Source: Balneolaceae bacterium UBA3186
GTDB taxonomy: Bacteria > Bacteroidota > Rhodothermia > Balneolales > Balneolaceae
Direction: 5' to 3'
Assembly: GCA_002364085.1 (NCBI GenBank)
Contig: DEXK01000011.1
Span: 1 to 64,000, forward strand
Length of the DNA stretch: 64,000 nt
In this document: positions 17,445 to 26,201 of the stretch, piece by piece
Position numbering within the stretch: the stretch's first letter is position 1
Layout: every line of letters begins with the position of its first letter
Translations under genes and position numbers: made by a program
The notes under the pieces: generated by a model
What the model saw: only the letters and a program-made list of their open reading frames with translations
Databases searched by the model: none
What the model was told of the DNA's origin: nothing

Positions 17445-18449
17445 ATGAATAAAATAAGAGTAGCAACAATATTAATATTATTTCTAAGCCTTGTTTCCAT
17501 TTCTTGCGGAAGCACCGATGACAATGGAGATATAACAACCGAATTTGGAGCCGTATTTGTATCAAGTAATACAACTCCTGTTGTTGGTATTTATGATTTT
17601 TCAAGCTCAACTGTTGGCTCAGTTCAATTTGGTTTAAGTTCTACTGATTCTGATGGGATCATTTATAGCTCCGGATCTGATAGACTCTATATAGCATCCA
17701 GAACTAATAACAGAGTTGAGGTATATACTGATCTTACTAAAACTGAAGCTTCTTTGAATATTGAATTAGCTTTTAGTAGTAGTCAGGATTTTTCAAACGC
17801 CCGAAAATTAGCTGCTTCAGGAAGTAAAGTTGTCGTTTCTCAGGATGCATCTGATGCTAACAATCAAACAAATGCATTTTATGTGTATGAGATTGGCGAC
17901 AATTCTGCTACACTTGCAAATACCTATACTGCAGATATTAACCTTTGGGACATTCAATTTTCTGGAAACAGCTTATATGCAATACAAGACAACTCAGATA
18001 CTTTGGCTGTGTATAATAATTTCCTTAGTAATGCCAATGGGGCAGTGTCACCTGATTCTAAAGTTCAAATAGAAGGTATTGTAAGAACTCATGCTTTATA
18101 TTATAGCGCTTCAACTGACATTATGTTCTTGAGTGATATTGGAGACGCAGGAAGTTCTACTGATGGAGCAATTCATGTAATTACAGATTTCAGTTCCAAA
18201 TTTAATGCAGCAGGAAATAACGGCTCTATTTCAACTTCTGATCAAATTATAATTGAAGGAAGTAATACTCAACTTGGAAATCCAGTTGGTTTGGCTTACG
18301 ATTCTACCTCTCAAAAGATCTATGTTGCAGAAAGAGCTGTAGATGGTGGGAAGTTGTTGGAATTTAGTTTGCCAACAACTAATGGCAATCCTTCTCCTAC
18401 TTATTCTCAAAACTTTGCCGGAGCTGCAGCAGTTTATTTAGCAAACTAA
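17445..18449 (+). CDS. beta-propeller-like lipoprotein, copy 2
   Basis: This 334-residue lipoprotein (signal ending LVSISC, Cys at about 21) is paralogous to the preceding gene. Blade-like repeats include AVFVSSNTTPVVGIYDFSS, LYIASRTNNRVEVYTDL, LWDIQFSGNSLYAIQDNSDT and GLAYDSTSQKIYVAERAVDG. It is Ser/Asn/Asp-rich with no catalytic motif. A strong terminator follows. The tandem pair probably arose by local duplication. Confidence 0.72.
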   Translation: MNKIRVATILILFLSLVSISCGSTDDNGDITTEFGAVFVSSNTTPVVGIYDFSSSTVGSVQFGLSSTDSDGIIYSSGSDRLYIASRTNNRVEVYTDLTKTEASLNIELAFSSSQDFSNARKLAASGSKVVVSQDASDANNQTNAFYVYEIGDNSATLANTYTADINLWDIQFSGNSLYAIQDNSDTLAVYNNFLSNANGAVSPDSKVQIEGIVRTHALYYSASTDIMFLSDIGDAGSSTDGAIHVITDFSSKFNAAGNNGSISTSDQIIIEGSNTQLGNPVGLAYDSTSQKIYVAERAVDGGKLLEFSLPTTNGNPSPTYSQNFAGAAAVYLAN

Positions 18450-18479
18450 GAGAAGTTATTCCCAAAATTAGATTAAGAA

Positions 18480-18506
18480 GGGATGTTTTATAACATCCCT
18501 TTTTTT
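18480..18506 (+). terminator. rho-independent terminator after the lipoprotein pair
   Basis: GGGATGTT (18480-18487), loop TTAT and AACATCCC (18492-18499) form a perfect 8-bp stem followed by seven T. It separates the convergent lipoprotein and barrel genes. Confidence 0.93.
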
Positions 18507-18508
18507 GT

Positions 18509-19720
18509 TTAAAAGAAAGAAGAGAGTTGAAGTCTAAACGCAGATTCTGATAAATCAAAATCACCCTGATCGGAAAAAGAGGCTTTTAATAAAGCATTTG
18601 GAGCAAATTTATATCCAAACACTGCCGATAATCTGGAAACATCTTGGTCCCAATCGAAAGAAGAATTTGATTCAGGATCGTTAGCATTCAAAAATAATAG
18701 ATGTTCTGCCCGGAATGCAATATAACTACCTGTTAATGAGGGAGGCTCAAATTTGAAATCTATATTTCCTGAAAGGTTGCTTAAATTATATTCACACAAA
18801 TTTCCCACGCAACTAGTGTTGAACTGATTAGAAATAAATGCAGGTGTCTTCCAGTTTGAATAGATCACCTCACTTATAATCTCAAAGTAGGTAAAAGCGA
18901 TTTTAGTGTCAGCACCCAATAGCAATTGGTAAAACTTCTGAAAGCTTTCTTGAGATCGTACGGAGTTATTTAGTGGATCACCTTGCATAAAATTACCAAA
19001 GCTCATTGAAATACCTTGTTCCCAAAATACAGACGGTCTATAGAATAATCTGGAAGTTAGAGCCACATTAGGTAGGGAAGAACGGTTGCGGATGGTAATA
19101 GGAGTTCCATTTGTTATTGCAGCATCCAAAAACAGTCGATTTTTTTTGATCTCTAATTGAGTGCCGATTCCAGTTACATATCCCGCAAAATAAAGAGTAC
19201 TAAGGCCAACGTCACCTTCCTCATACTCTTCATTAGTATTATTTCCGGCTTCAGGCCAGTAACCTCTGATGTCAGACATATTAGTAAAATAACTGTAGGC
19301 TAGAGGATGTTGCACAAAAACCCTATCAGTAGACAATTGGCGTTTTGTATAAAATCCGAAAGGAGAAATAAATCTACCGACTTTAACGATATAAGAATTA
19401 TCTGGATTATCCCAAGTTAGGCTTGCCAATGAAATTCTTGGAGGGTTTAATTTGCCACTTCCCCAAGTATCTAACTGTATCCGGCTTTCAAAAAAAATGT
19501 TATCACTAACAGGAGCAAAAAGGAATGCATTAAGTTGAGTAACTGCTAAATTAAGTTCGCTGAATTTTTTAGAGATCCCGTTTGTAATAAACCTTGATTC
19601 TTCACCGCCACCTGACAACTCTAAATCTAAAGAGCCATTTATTTGAACCTGTGCAGAGCTTATTATTGATAAACTAAAAAGAAAAAAAAGGGTACTAATA
19701 AATATTTTTTTAGAATTCAT
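18509..19720 (-). CDS. outer-membrane beta-barrel of module 1
   Basis: This 403-residue protein has a cleavable signal peptide (about 1-23, ending SSA|QVQING) and then alternating amphipathic strands ending in an aromatic (SAFRLQLSSFF), as outer-membrane porins do. It shares with the barrel at 33065-34297 the segment GRFISPFG.Y and a following FV..P motif, so the two are paralogues. No TonB box or plug is visible. It is the last gene of the cupredoxin-cyclase-barrel operon, 28 bases after the cyclase. It could be a porin-like channel or a ligand-binding surface partner. Confidence 0.75.
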   Translation of the reverse strand: MNSKKIFISTLFFLFSLSIISSAQVQINGSLDLELSGGGEESRFITNGISKKFSELNLAVTQLNAFLFAPVSDNIFFESRIQLDTWGSGKLNPPRISLASLTWDNPDNSYIVKVGRFISPFGFYTKRQLSTDRVFVQHPLAYSYFTNMSDIRGYWPEAGNNTNEEYEEGDVGLSTLYFAGYVTGIGTQLEIKKNRLFLDAAITNGTPITIRNRSSLPNVALTSRLFYRPSVFWEQGISMSFGNFMQGDPLNNSVRSQESFQKFYQLLLGADTKIAFTYFEIISEVIYSNWKTPAFISNQFNTSCVGNLCEYNLSNLSGNIDFKFEPPSLTGSYIAFRAEHLLFLNANDPESNSSFDWDQDVSRLSAVFGYKFAPNALLKASFSDQGDFDLSESAFRLQLSSFF

Positions 19721-19748
19721 GTAGATGAAATTTGATCAAATTTTAAAA

Positions 19749-21452
19749 TTAGTCTTGTTCTATTTCATAGAGGACTTCAGAAACAACTACACTTCCTTTA
19801 AACCCTTTTAGGTCTTGTGCACCTACTTCTCTAAAACTAAGTCCTTCTATTTCATGGCTATATTGGCTAATTAAGTCCTTTGGGATTAAAATTTGATTGT
19901 TCTTAGCAGAGGAACATAATCGAGCACATAAATTAACTTCAGAACCAATTACCGTATAATCCATACGTTCTTTAGCTCCCATATTGCCAAGAATTACTTT
20001 TCCGTAGTTGATACCAATTCCAATACCATCAAAAAATTCGTTTAGTTCTGAATCAGATTTGAAATCTTTTTGAATTTCAATCGCAGAGATTATTGCGGCC
20101 TTTAGCGAATCAACACCTGCAAATAAAGCAATTACAGAATCACCTACATACTTATCAATAGAACCGTTATTCATAAGAACGGTATCAGCTTGTTTACCTA
20201 GTGTCTTATTTAATTTTTCCAGAAATTCTTCCGGTGTAGAAGTAGAAATTTTAGATGTCGAACCTCGAATATCTGTAAATAAAATTGCAAGCTCCTGAAA
20301 AGAGGCTTTTTCATTCAGATCGATGGTTTGTTTTTCCTGGATCATTTTTAGAGTGTGATCACCAACGTATTTAGTAAGAGCGAACCTTTCCCGTAACCCC
20401 TGAATCATCTCATTAAATGTTTTAGTAAGTATACCAACTTCATCATTGGAGTTTGACTCTACCTCAACATTTAGGTCGCCTTCCCTTACTTTCAGCATGG
20501 CAGTAGTAAGTCTCTGTATTGGACCAGAAAAAGCTCCTGCAATTATAAAGGCAATCGGTACAATTACAAGAAAACTAGAAGCGGCGATCAGTAAAATATT
20601 GCTTTGAATAATTCCTAAGATTTTAAATTGTACATCTACAGGCACGTAAGCGAGGTAGTAAGCTCTTTCACCTGTTCCCAAAGGGCTGATAAAAGCTAAA
20701 ACTTCAATTCCATTTAAATTTTCTCTAAAAGGTACGCTGATCTTTAAACTAGAAGTTAATGAGTCAATTAATTCTTCTTTGGAATCTATAAATTCACCAA
20801 AAATCTCCATGTCTTCATTTTCATCAGAATATGCTATTGGTGTTTCATCAAGAAACATTATTACATCAAGTGGAGTATTTTGTTTTAGTAATTTTGCTTC
20901 AGAATCTTGAAACTTAGTACCAAGAGTAGTAGTTCCAATGATAGTATTTCCGGCATAAACTGGTATGGTTACTACCTGAAATAGCTCGCCATCAACAGCC
21001 CATAGTCTTGGCCACTGAATATTTATTGGTGGTTCAATTCCGTTAAGTGCATTTTGAACGCTAGCTCTTTCGGAAAGGTCAGTATTAATTTTGTTTGTGT
21101 TGTTTAACCAACCGATTACAGTTCCATCATTATTGGTTACAACAAAAAGGTCCGACTTAATAAAAAGAGCAAATTCACCAATCGATTGAGTAACTGAAGC
21201 AGGGTCATCGAGTTCAACATTTGCTTTAAAGTTAGAATTCTCACTTATTAAATAAGCTGATTCAACAAGTCTGTCGTATTGTAGCGTTTGTTGTTGCTTG
21301 AAAAAGCCTTGTAATTGACTAAAGTCTAAAACTATATCCTCGTTTAGGGTTTTAGAAAAAGTATTGTTCACCGCTGTAAGCACTGTAATAAGTACTACCA
21401 ACGTAAGACCAATAAGTAGAATAATTAATTTGGTACTAATTCTTAAGTTCAA
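19749..21452 (-). CDS. transmembrane class III nucleotide cyclase of module 1
   Basis: This 567-residue protein has a TM helix at about 8-29, a periplasmic Cache-like sensor (about 30-280), a second TM (about 282-308), a HAMP domain (about 308-362, FSGPIQRLTTAMLKVREGD) and a class III cyclase domain (about 385-560). Metal-binding aspartates lie in LFTDIRGST and YVGDSVIALF, and the catalytic Asn/Arg region is VNLCARLC. Lys in SIDKYVGD favours ATP, so cAMP is the likely product. Its start is two bases from the cupredoxin stop, and it is paralogous to 34299-36089. Periplasmic sensing coupled to cyclic nucleotide output is a firm inference; the ligand is unknown. Confidence 0.9.
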   Translation of the reverse strand: MNLRISTKLIILLIGLTLVVLITVLTAVNNTFSKTLNEDIVLDFSQLQGFFKQQQTLQYDRLVESAYLISENSNFKANVELDDPASVTQSIGEFALFIKSDLFVVTNNDGTVIGWLNNTNKINTDLSERASVQNALNGIEPPINIQWPRLWAVDGELFQVVTIPVYAGNTIIGTTTLGTKFQDSEAKLLKQNTPLDVIMFLDETPIAYSDENEDMEIFGEFIDSKEELIDSLTSSLKISVPFRENLNGIEVLAFISPLGTGERAYYLAYVPVDVQFKILGIIQSNILLIAASSFLVIVPIAFIIAGAFSGPIQRLTTAMLKVREGDLNVEVESNSNDEVGILTKTFNEMIQGLRERFALTKYVGDHTLKMIQEKQTIDLNEKASFQELAILFTDIRGSTSKISTSTPEEFLEKLNKTLGKQADTVLMNNGSIDKYVGDSVIALFAGVDSLKAAIISAIEIQKDFKSDSELNEFFDGIGIGINYGKVILGNMGAKERMDYTVIGSEVNLCARLCSSAKNNQILIPKDLISQYSHEIEGLSFREVGAQDLKGFKGSVVVSEVLYEIEQD

Positions 21453-21454
21453 AT

Positions 21455-22207
21455 TTATTCAGATAAGTTAAAATCGGTTTGTTCAGTACTATTAGTTTGT
21501 AAGGAAACAGTTCTAGACTGTATATCAAAAGAAGGGTTGTACACTCGAATTTCATATTCTCCTTCAGGTAAATCCTTTAATTCGTAGCTTCCATCTTCAT
21601 TAAGTCTAGTAAAATAAGGGGTGTCTAAACTCAATATAGTTGCTTTCATTTGTGAGTGCACATCACAAAATAGAGTTATAGGACCTATCCCTGTTACTTT
21701 CCATTTTGGAGCGTCGATTTGCTTTGAATATACATCACCGGTTTCTCTTCTACCGATATTAAATTTTGAGCCCGGTGTAAGCGAAAACACATTATGGAAA
21801 AAAGGATCATTATTAACGAATTGAACAATAGTACCTACAGTAACAGGAGTTACATTTGGTAAAAAAACAGCATCTATTTGTTCGATTCTAACAGGTTCTC
21901 CACTCATATCATCAGGAATAGAAAAAGAAAGTGGGTGAGCACTAACAATGGTATTCGAGAACCTAGTGCCCTCTGCATCAGTATTTTTTTCTGAGTTTGA
22001 ATCTGATGAACTTGTATTTCCTCTGCTTCTGTAACTGGAACCTCTGAATTGACGTCTTGCTGTAGATTGATCAGGTACGGTTACTGTACCTGATATTGTT
22101 CCGTTAAATTGGTTCACTGAAAAAGAGTTGGATTTTTTTTCGACATCTTTTGACGAAAAAGCGGTAATAAATGCAATTACCACAAAAGCTAGTATATACT
22201 TTGCCAT
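21455..22207 (-). CDS. secreted cupredoxin with CarboxypepD_reg-like tail, module 1
   Basis: This 250-residue protein has a signal peptide (about 1-17), a low-complexity Ser/Arg/Asn linker (about 45-75), and a cupredoxin-like domain (about 80-190) with His in DPFFHNVFSLTPG and the C-x2-H-x2-M ligand set in LFCDVHSQMKA, the arrangement of type 1 copper sites. A short beta domain follows (YELKDLPEGEYEIRVYNP), like carboxypeptidase-regulatory repeats. It resembles proteins annotated as plastocyanin-like or methylamine-utilisation-like. It is the first gene of the module and paralogous to 36092-36790. Copper binding is predicted, not shown. Confidence 0.82.
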   Translation of the reverse strand: MAKYILAFVVIAFITAFSSKDVEKKSNSFSVNQFNGTISGTVTVPDQSTARRQFRGSSYRSRGNTSSSDSNSEKNTDAEGTRFSNTIVSAHPLSFSIPDDMSGEPVRIEQIDAVFLPNVTPVTVGTIVQFVNNDPFFHNVFSLTPGSKFNIGRRETGDVYSKQIDAPKWKVTGIGPITLFCDVHSQMKATILSLDTPYFTRLNEDGSYELKDLPEGEYEIRVYNPSFDIQSRTVSLQTNSTEQTDFNLSE

Positions 22208-22277
22208 TTTTTATATCTAAATACGTACACCGTTAACTGTAGGATTGGAATGAATATAGTAAAACAGCTAAGCTTTT

Positions 22278-22838
22278 CTAAAACTCTTGCAACATGATTT
22301 TAGTAGTGTCGGAAGGTACTAAAAAAGGATCTACTGTATCATATACAACCCAAGCATCTCTTATAAATCTTTTAACTAATTTAGAAAAAGTAAGGGCCAG
22401 TTCTTTATTATGAAAATCACCAACGTGAACTCTATAATATGGGGTTTTAAAGAACGTATAAGTTTCAGCTTGATAACCGCTGATAGTAGTATCTGACCAA
22501 GCTCTGAATTGAGATGCAATGGTATCCGCATCGAAAACATTTTGTCCTGAATATATCTGGATTCTATATCCTTTAGTTAAGTCGACTTCAGCTTCTTGTT
22601 CTTTTTTTATCTTTGCATATTCTTCCGGAATCAAATTATTATTTGATGTATATGTATCAGAAAGATTGCTGATCAACAAAAGTTCATTATCTGCAATATC
22701 AGTATCAGTCATTTGTTCATTGTTTTCACTCTCCATGCCTTGCTGATTTAAATCAGTTGATGTTTGAGAAGACGCACACCCTAACATTAGAATTGAAACG
22801 ATAAGAATGGTTACTGATATGTAAGACAGCGCATTCAT
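22278..22838 (-). CDS. SPOR-domain lipoprotein
   Basis: The start is set at the ATG overlapping the upstream stop (TGATG), giving MNALSYISVTILIVSILMLG followed by Cys, a good lipoprotein signal. The 186-residue product has an acidic linker (about 25-95) and a C-terminal SPOR-like domain (GYRIQIYSGQNVFDADTIAS, then TPYYRVHVGDFHNKELA). SPOR domains bind denuded peptidoglycan glycan strands. A longer start seven codons upstream would spoil the signal peptide. It is coupled to the short aldehyde-dehydrogenase-like gene, and why these two belong together is unclear. Confidence 0.82.
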   Translation of the reverse strand: MNALSYISVTILIVSILMLGCASSQTSTDLNQQGMESENNEQMTDTDIADNELLLISNLSDTYTSNNNLIPEEYAKIKKEQEAEVDLTKGYRIQIYSGQNVFDADTIASQFRAWSDTTISGYQAETYTFFKTPYYRVHVGDFHNKELALTFSKLVKRFIRDAWVVYDTVDPFLVPSDTTKIMLQEF

Positions 22839-23704
22839 CAAAAGCCTACAGGGTGCCAAGTTGTTTTTGTTTCTTGGAAATCAACAATAAAATAAGGGTT
22901 AGCTGAATCTTCCTCGTACCAATCGGAGATATTTTTCTTAACTACTCTTTTTATGTTGTTGGAAGCCAATTCGTCTATTTTCGTTTTAGTCTCCTTGTCG
23001 AGTTCATCAGTATAAAGAATCGAATTAACATCCATATGAGAACTAAAGTGTTCTACTAATTCTGATCTTATTCCTGTAATAATATTTACTACTCCGCCAG
23101 GTACATCGGAAGAATTTAAAACTTCAGCAAAACTAATAGCAGGAAGTGGATATTGCTCAGAAGCATGAACGATACAAGTATTACCGCCTGCAATGATTGG
23201 TGAAATCACTGATACGAGTCCCAATAATGGGCTGGCTTCGGGAGCTAATACAGAAACAACTCCGGTAGGCTCAAGAATACTAAAATTGAAGTGTGAGCTT
23301 GCTACGGGATTCACAGAACCAAATACTTGCAGGTATTTATCTGTCCAACCTGCATAATAGATCAATCGATCAATAGAAGCATTGATATCCGCATCCGCTT
23401 CTTCTTTTGAAAAACCAATTTGGCCCAATTCTTTTACAAATTGATCTCTTCGGTTTTCCATCATTTCTGCGATCCTGTAGAGAATTTGTCCTTTGTTGTA
23501 TGAAGTTCTTGAACTCCATCCACTGAAAGCAGCTCTTGCTGCTAAAACGGCATCTCTGAAATCTTTTCTGGTGCAACGGCATGCATTTGCCAAAAAATCA
23601 CCTTCGCTGTCAAAAACTTTATAGTAATGCCCTGATTCGCTTCTTGGAAACGATCCGCCAACGTAGGTTTTGTATGTTTTTTGAACTTCTATTCTTTCAC
23701 TCAT
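22838..23704 (-). CDS. truncated aldehyde dehydrogenase-like protein, no catalytic half
   Basis: This 288-residue protein has the N-terminal NAD-binding half of the ALDH fold (KTYVGGSFPRSESGHYY, IIAGGNTCIVHASEQYPLPA, DVPGGVVNIITG) but stops before the general-base Glu and nucleophilic Cys; no GQ.C motif is present. It follows the full-length ALDH by nine bases. A complete ALDH domain plus a shorter inactive ALDH-like domain is the plan of ALDH16 (about 800 residues; these two sum to 789), so the pair may be an unfused ALDH16. The frame is intact and coupled to the next gene, which argues against a dead pseudogene. Confidence 0.8.
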   Translation of the reverse strand: MSERIEVQKTYKTYVGGSFPRSESGHYYKVFDSEGDFLANACRCTRKDFRDAVLAARAAFSGWSSRTSYNKGQILYRIAEMMENRRDQFVKELGQIGFSKEEADADINASIDRLIYYAGWTDKYLQVFGSVNPVASSHFNFSILEPTGVVSVLAPEASPLLGLVSVISPIIAGGNTCIVHASEQYPLPAISFAEVLNSSDVPGGVVNIITGIRSELVEHFSSHMDVNSILYTDELDKETKTKIDELASNNIKRVVKKNISDWYEEDSANPYFIVDFQETKTTWHPVGF

Positions 23705-23713
23705 TATAATTCC

Positions 23714-25219
23714 TTATTTCAAATTCAGGTAAGCTGATAATCCGTGTAACCCGCCTTCGCGGCCAACACCACTTTCTTTGTAACCACCGAAAGGTGAGGT
23801 TGGATCAAATTTATTGTATGTATTCGCCCAAACAACTCCGGATCTTAATGCTTTTCCGACTTTAAATATTTTCGAACCTTTATCAGTCCATACACCACCG
23901 GCTAAACCAAAAGGTGTGTTATTAGCTTTTTCAATAGCCTCATCAGCCGTTCTAAATGTTTGAACGGTAAGAACAGGGCCGAATATCTCTTCCTGAACTA
24001 CTCTGTTTGATTGAGATACATTTGTGAATAGAGTAGGGCGGATGTAATATCCGGATTCAGGAACAGAACATTTACTTTGATATACTTCAGCACCTTCTTC
24101 AACTCCCAATTCCAGATAACTGTTTACCCGGTCAAATTGTTCTTTGGAATTGATGGCGCCAATGTCTGTGTTTTTATCCAGAGGATGACCAACAATCAAA
24201 GTCTCCAATCTGTCTTTCAATTTCATGATCACTTTATCAGCGATGTTTTCCTGAACCAGTAATCGTGATCCGGCACAACAAACATGTCCCTGATTGAAAT
24301 AAATTGCATTTATAATGCCCTCTACAGCCTGATCGATCGGAGCATCTTCAAATAAAATTAAAGCGCCTTTACCACCAAGTTCCAACGTGTATTTTTTGTC
24401 GGTTCCTGCAAGTGATTTTTGAATGATCTTTCCCACATTGGTGGATCCGGTAAACGCTATTTTGTCAATATCTTTATGATTAACAATTTCAGCTCCGGTT
24501 TGACCTGCTCCGGTTACGATATTTACTACACCATCTGGTAAGCCTGCATCTTTTACTAACTCGGCAAACATCATTGCAGTAAGAGAAGTGGTTTCAGCTG
24601 GTTTAAGAACCACTGTATTTCCACAAGCAAGGGCAGGGGCTATTTTCCAAGCCAACATCAATAGAGGAAAGTTCCAGGGTATAATTTGTCCACATACACC
24701 TACAGGTTTAGGTTTTTTTCCAGGAAAAGCATATTCCAATTTATCAGCCCATCCGGCATAGTAAAAGAAATACGCGGCGGCTAATGGAATATCAACATCT
24801 CGGGATTCCCGAATTGGTTTACCTCCATCTATTGATTCAGCGATCGCAAATTCTCTTGCTCTTTCCTGAAGCATTCTGGCTATCCGGTAAATATATTTAG
24901 CTCTGGAACTTGGTTTAAGTTCAGACCATTCCCCTTTAAATGCTTTTCTGGCAGCTTTTACTGCTTTATCTACATCTTTCTGAGTGGCCTCAGCAAATTG
25001 TGTAATTTCTTTTTCAGTAGATGGGCTCAGGCTTTTGAAATAGCGGTCTTTAGATGGTTTTACAAATTTTCCACTAATAAATAATTCATACTTATCTTTT
25101 ATCTCAAGATTTGCAGAGCTCTCAGGAGCTTCAGAATATTCCCATAGAGAAGCAAAATCCAATTTTGAGTTAGGAGAAGTGGGTTTGTAAGTAGATTCTT
25201 TAGTCTTTGTTTCGGACAT
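23714..25219 (-). CDS. aldehyde dehydrogenase (full-length, catalytic)
   Basis: This 501-residue NAD(P)-dependent aldehyde dehydrogenase has PWNFP (oxyanion Asn183), KPAETTSL (207 region), FTGSTNVGK (257-264), general base Glu280 in LELGGKG and nucleophile Cys314 in GHVCCAGSR; EEIFGPVL lies in the C-terminal part. The N-terminal 40 residues are an extra extension. It lies between deoC and the short ALDH-like gene, so the likely substrate is acetaldehyde released by DeoC, or another aldehyde of deoxyribose degradation. That substrate is inferred from context. Confidence 0.9.
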   Translation of the reverse strand: MSETKTKESTYKPTSPNSKLDFASLWEYSEAPESSANLEIKDKYELFISGKFVKPSKDRYFKSLSPSTEKEITQFAEATQKDVDKAVKAARKAFKGEWSELKPSSRAKYIYRIARMLQERAREFAIAESIDGGKPIRESRDVDIPLAAAYFFYYAGWADKLEYAFPGKKPKPVGVCGQIIPWNFPLLMLAWKIAPALACGNTVVLKPAETTSLTAMMFAELVKDAGLPDGVVNIVTGAGQTGAEIVNHKDIDKIAFTGSTNVGKIIQKSLAGTDKKYTLELGGKGALILFEDAPIDQAVEGIINAIYFNQGHVCCAGSRLLVQENIADKVIMKLKDRLETLIVGHPLDKNTDIGAINSKEQFDRVNSYLELGVEEGAEVYQSKCSVPESGYYIRPTLFTNVSQSNRVVQEEIFGPVLTVQTFRTADEAIEKANNTPFGLAGGVWTDKGSKIFKVGKALRSGVVWANTYNKFDPTSPFGGYKESGVGREGGLHGLSAYLNLK

Positions 25220-25232
25220 AATGTCTTAGTAG

Positions 25233-26132
25233 TTAATCAATGGAAAAGTAATCAGGACCTTGGTAATGGCCTGTTTGTTGTTTAACAATTTGCATCAATA
25301 AATCGTTAGCAAGTGAACTTGCTCCAAATCGGAAATATTCATTATTGAGCCAGGCAGCACCCAAGGTTTCTTTAACCAATACAAGATATTGCAGTGCTTG
25401 CTTAGCTGTTCTGATGCCACCTGCAGGTTTCATGCCAACCATTTTATCAGTTTTGTAATAAAAATCTCTGATCGCTTCTAACATAACTAATGTAACTGGT
25501 TGAGTAGCAGCAGGAGAAATTTTACCGGTAGATGTTTTGATAAAATCTGCTCCGGCCTCCATAGCTATATCGCTAGCTAGTCTTACATTTTCGAAGGTAT
25601 GAAGTTCCCCAGTTTCTAGAATTACTTTAAGATGCGCATCTCCACAAGCTTCTTTGATAGCAGCAATCTCGTCAAATACAAAGTTGTATTCTCCTTCTAG
25701 AAAAGCACCTCTTGTGATAACCATATCAACTTCATCAGCACCTTCCTCAACTGCGTACTTGGTGTCTTCAATTCTGATAGGTAGTGGGGCCATTCCACTA
25801 GGGAATGCACTAGCTACACTAGCAACGTTAATATTTGTTCCTCTTAAACTTTCTTTTGCAATGCGTACCATATTAGGATATACACAAACAGCAGCTACAC
25901 TTGGAATATCCGGCATACTTGGATGCGGACTTTTAGCTTTCTGGCATAATTGCCTAACTTTACCTTCAGAATCTTTACCCTCTAAAGTGGTCAAATCAAC
26001 CATGCTTAGGGCAAGCTTTAAAGCCTGAACTTTGGATTCTTTTTTGATACTACGCTTATTAAGTCTTCCTACACGTTCTTCAACCGCTACACGGTCTATG
26101 GGTACTTTTTCAAAATTAGTTTCTGGGCGCAT
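25233..26132 (-). CDS. deoC: deoxyribose-phosphate aldolase
   Basis: This 299-residue DERA catalyses 2-deoxyribose 5-phosphate to glyceraldehyde 3-phosphate plus acetaldehyde. It has a TIM-barrel sequence with Asp136 in DEVDMVI, Schiff-base Lys199 in DFIKTSTGK and the second Lys in MVGMKPAGGIRT. It is longer than the approximately 220-residue bacterial form because of about 70 N-terminal residues, closer to the long (human-like) type. It is first in an operon with the ALDH pair, 13 bases apart. Confidence 0.94.
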   Translation of the reverse strand: MRPETNFEKVPIDRVAVEERVGRLNKRSIKKESKVQALKLALSMVDLTTLEGKDSEGKVRQLCQKAKSPHPSMPDIPSVAAVCVYPNMVRIAKESLRGTNINVASVASAFPSGMAPLPIRIEDTKYAVEEGADEVDMVITRGAFLEGEYNFVFDEIAAIKEACGDAHLKVILETGELHTFENVRLASDIAMEAGADFIKTSTGKISPAATQPVTLVMLEAIRDFYYKTDKMVGMKPAGGIRTAKQALQYLVLVKETLGAAWLNNEYFRFGASSLANDLLMQIVKQQTGHYQGPDYFSID

Positions 26133-26185
26133 TCCTCTTTATTAAATGAACTGTAAAGGTAAAGAAGATTTTCCTAATATTTAAC

Positions 26186-26193
26186 CAAATCTA
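26186..26193 (-). promoter_or_regulatory. candidate -7 box of the deoC operon
   Basis: TAGATTTG on the minus strand matches TAnnTTTG exactly. It lies 53 bases upstream of the deoC ATG, downstream of neither gene's coding end on that strand. No convincing -33 TTTG is present at the usual distance. Confidence 0.4.
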
Positions 26194-26201
26194 GGCAATA
26201 C

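Noticed and set aside
22838..23704. Short aldehyde dehydrogenase as a frameshifted pseudogene
   Set aside because: The frame is intact, starts nine bases after the active ALDH and ends in a TGATG overlap with the next gene, so it reads as a maintained gene; no ALDH C-terminal half was seen downstream.
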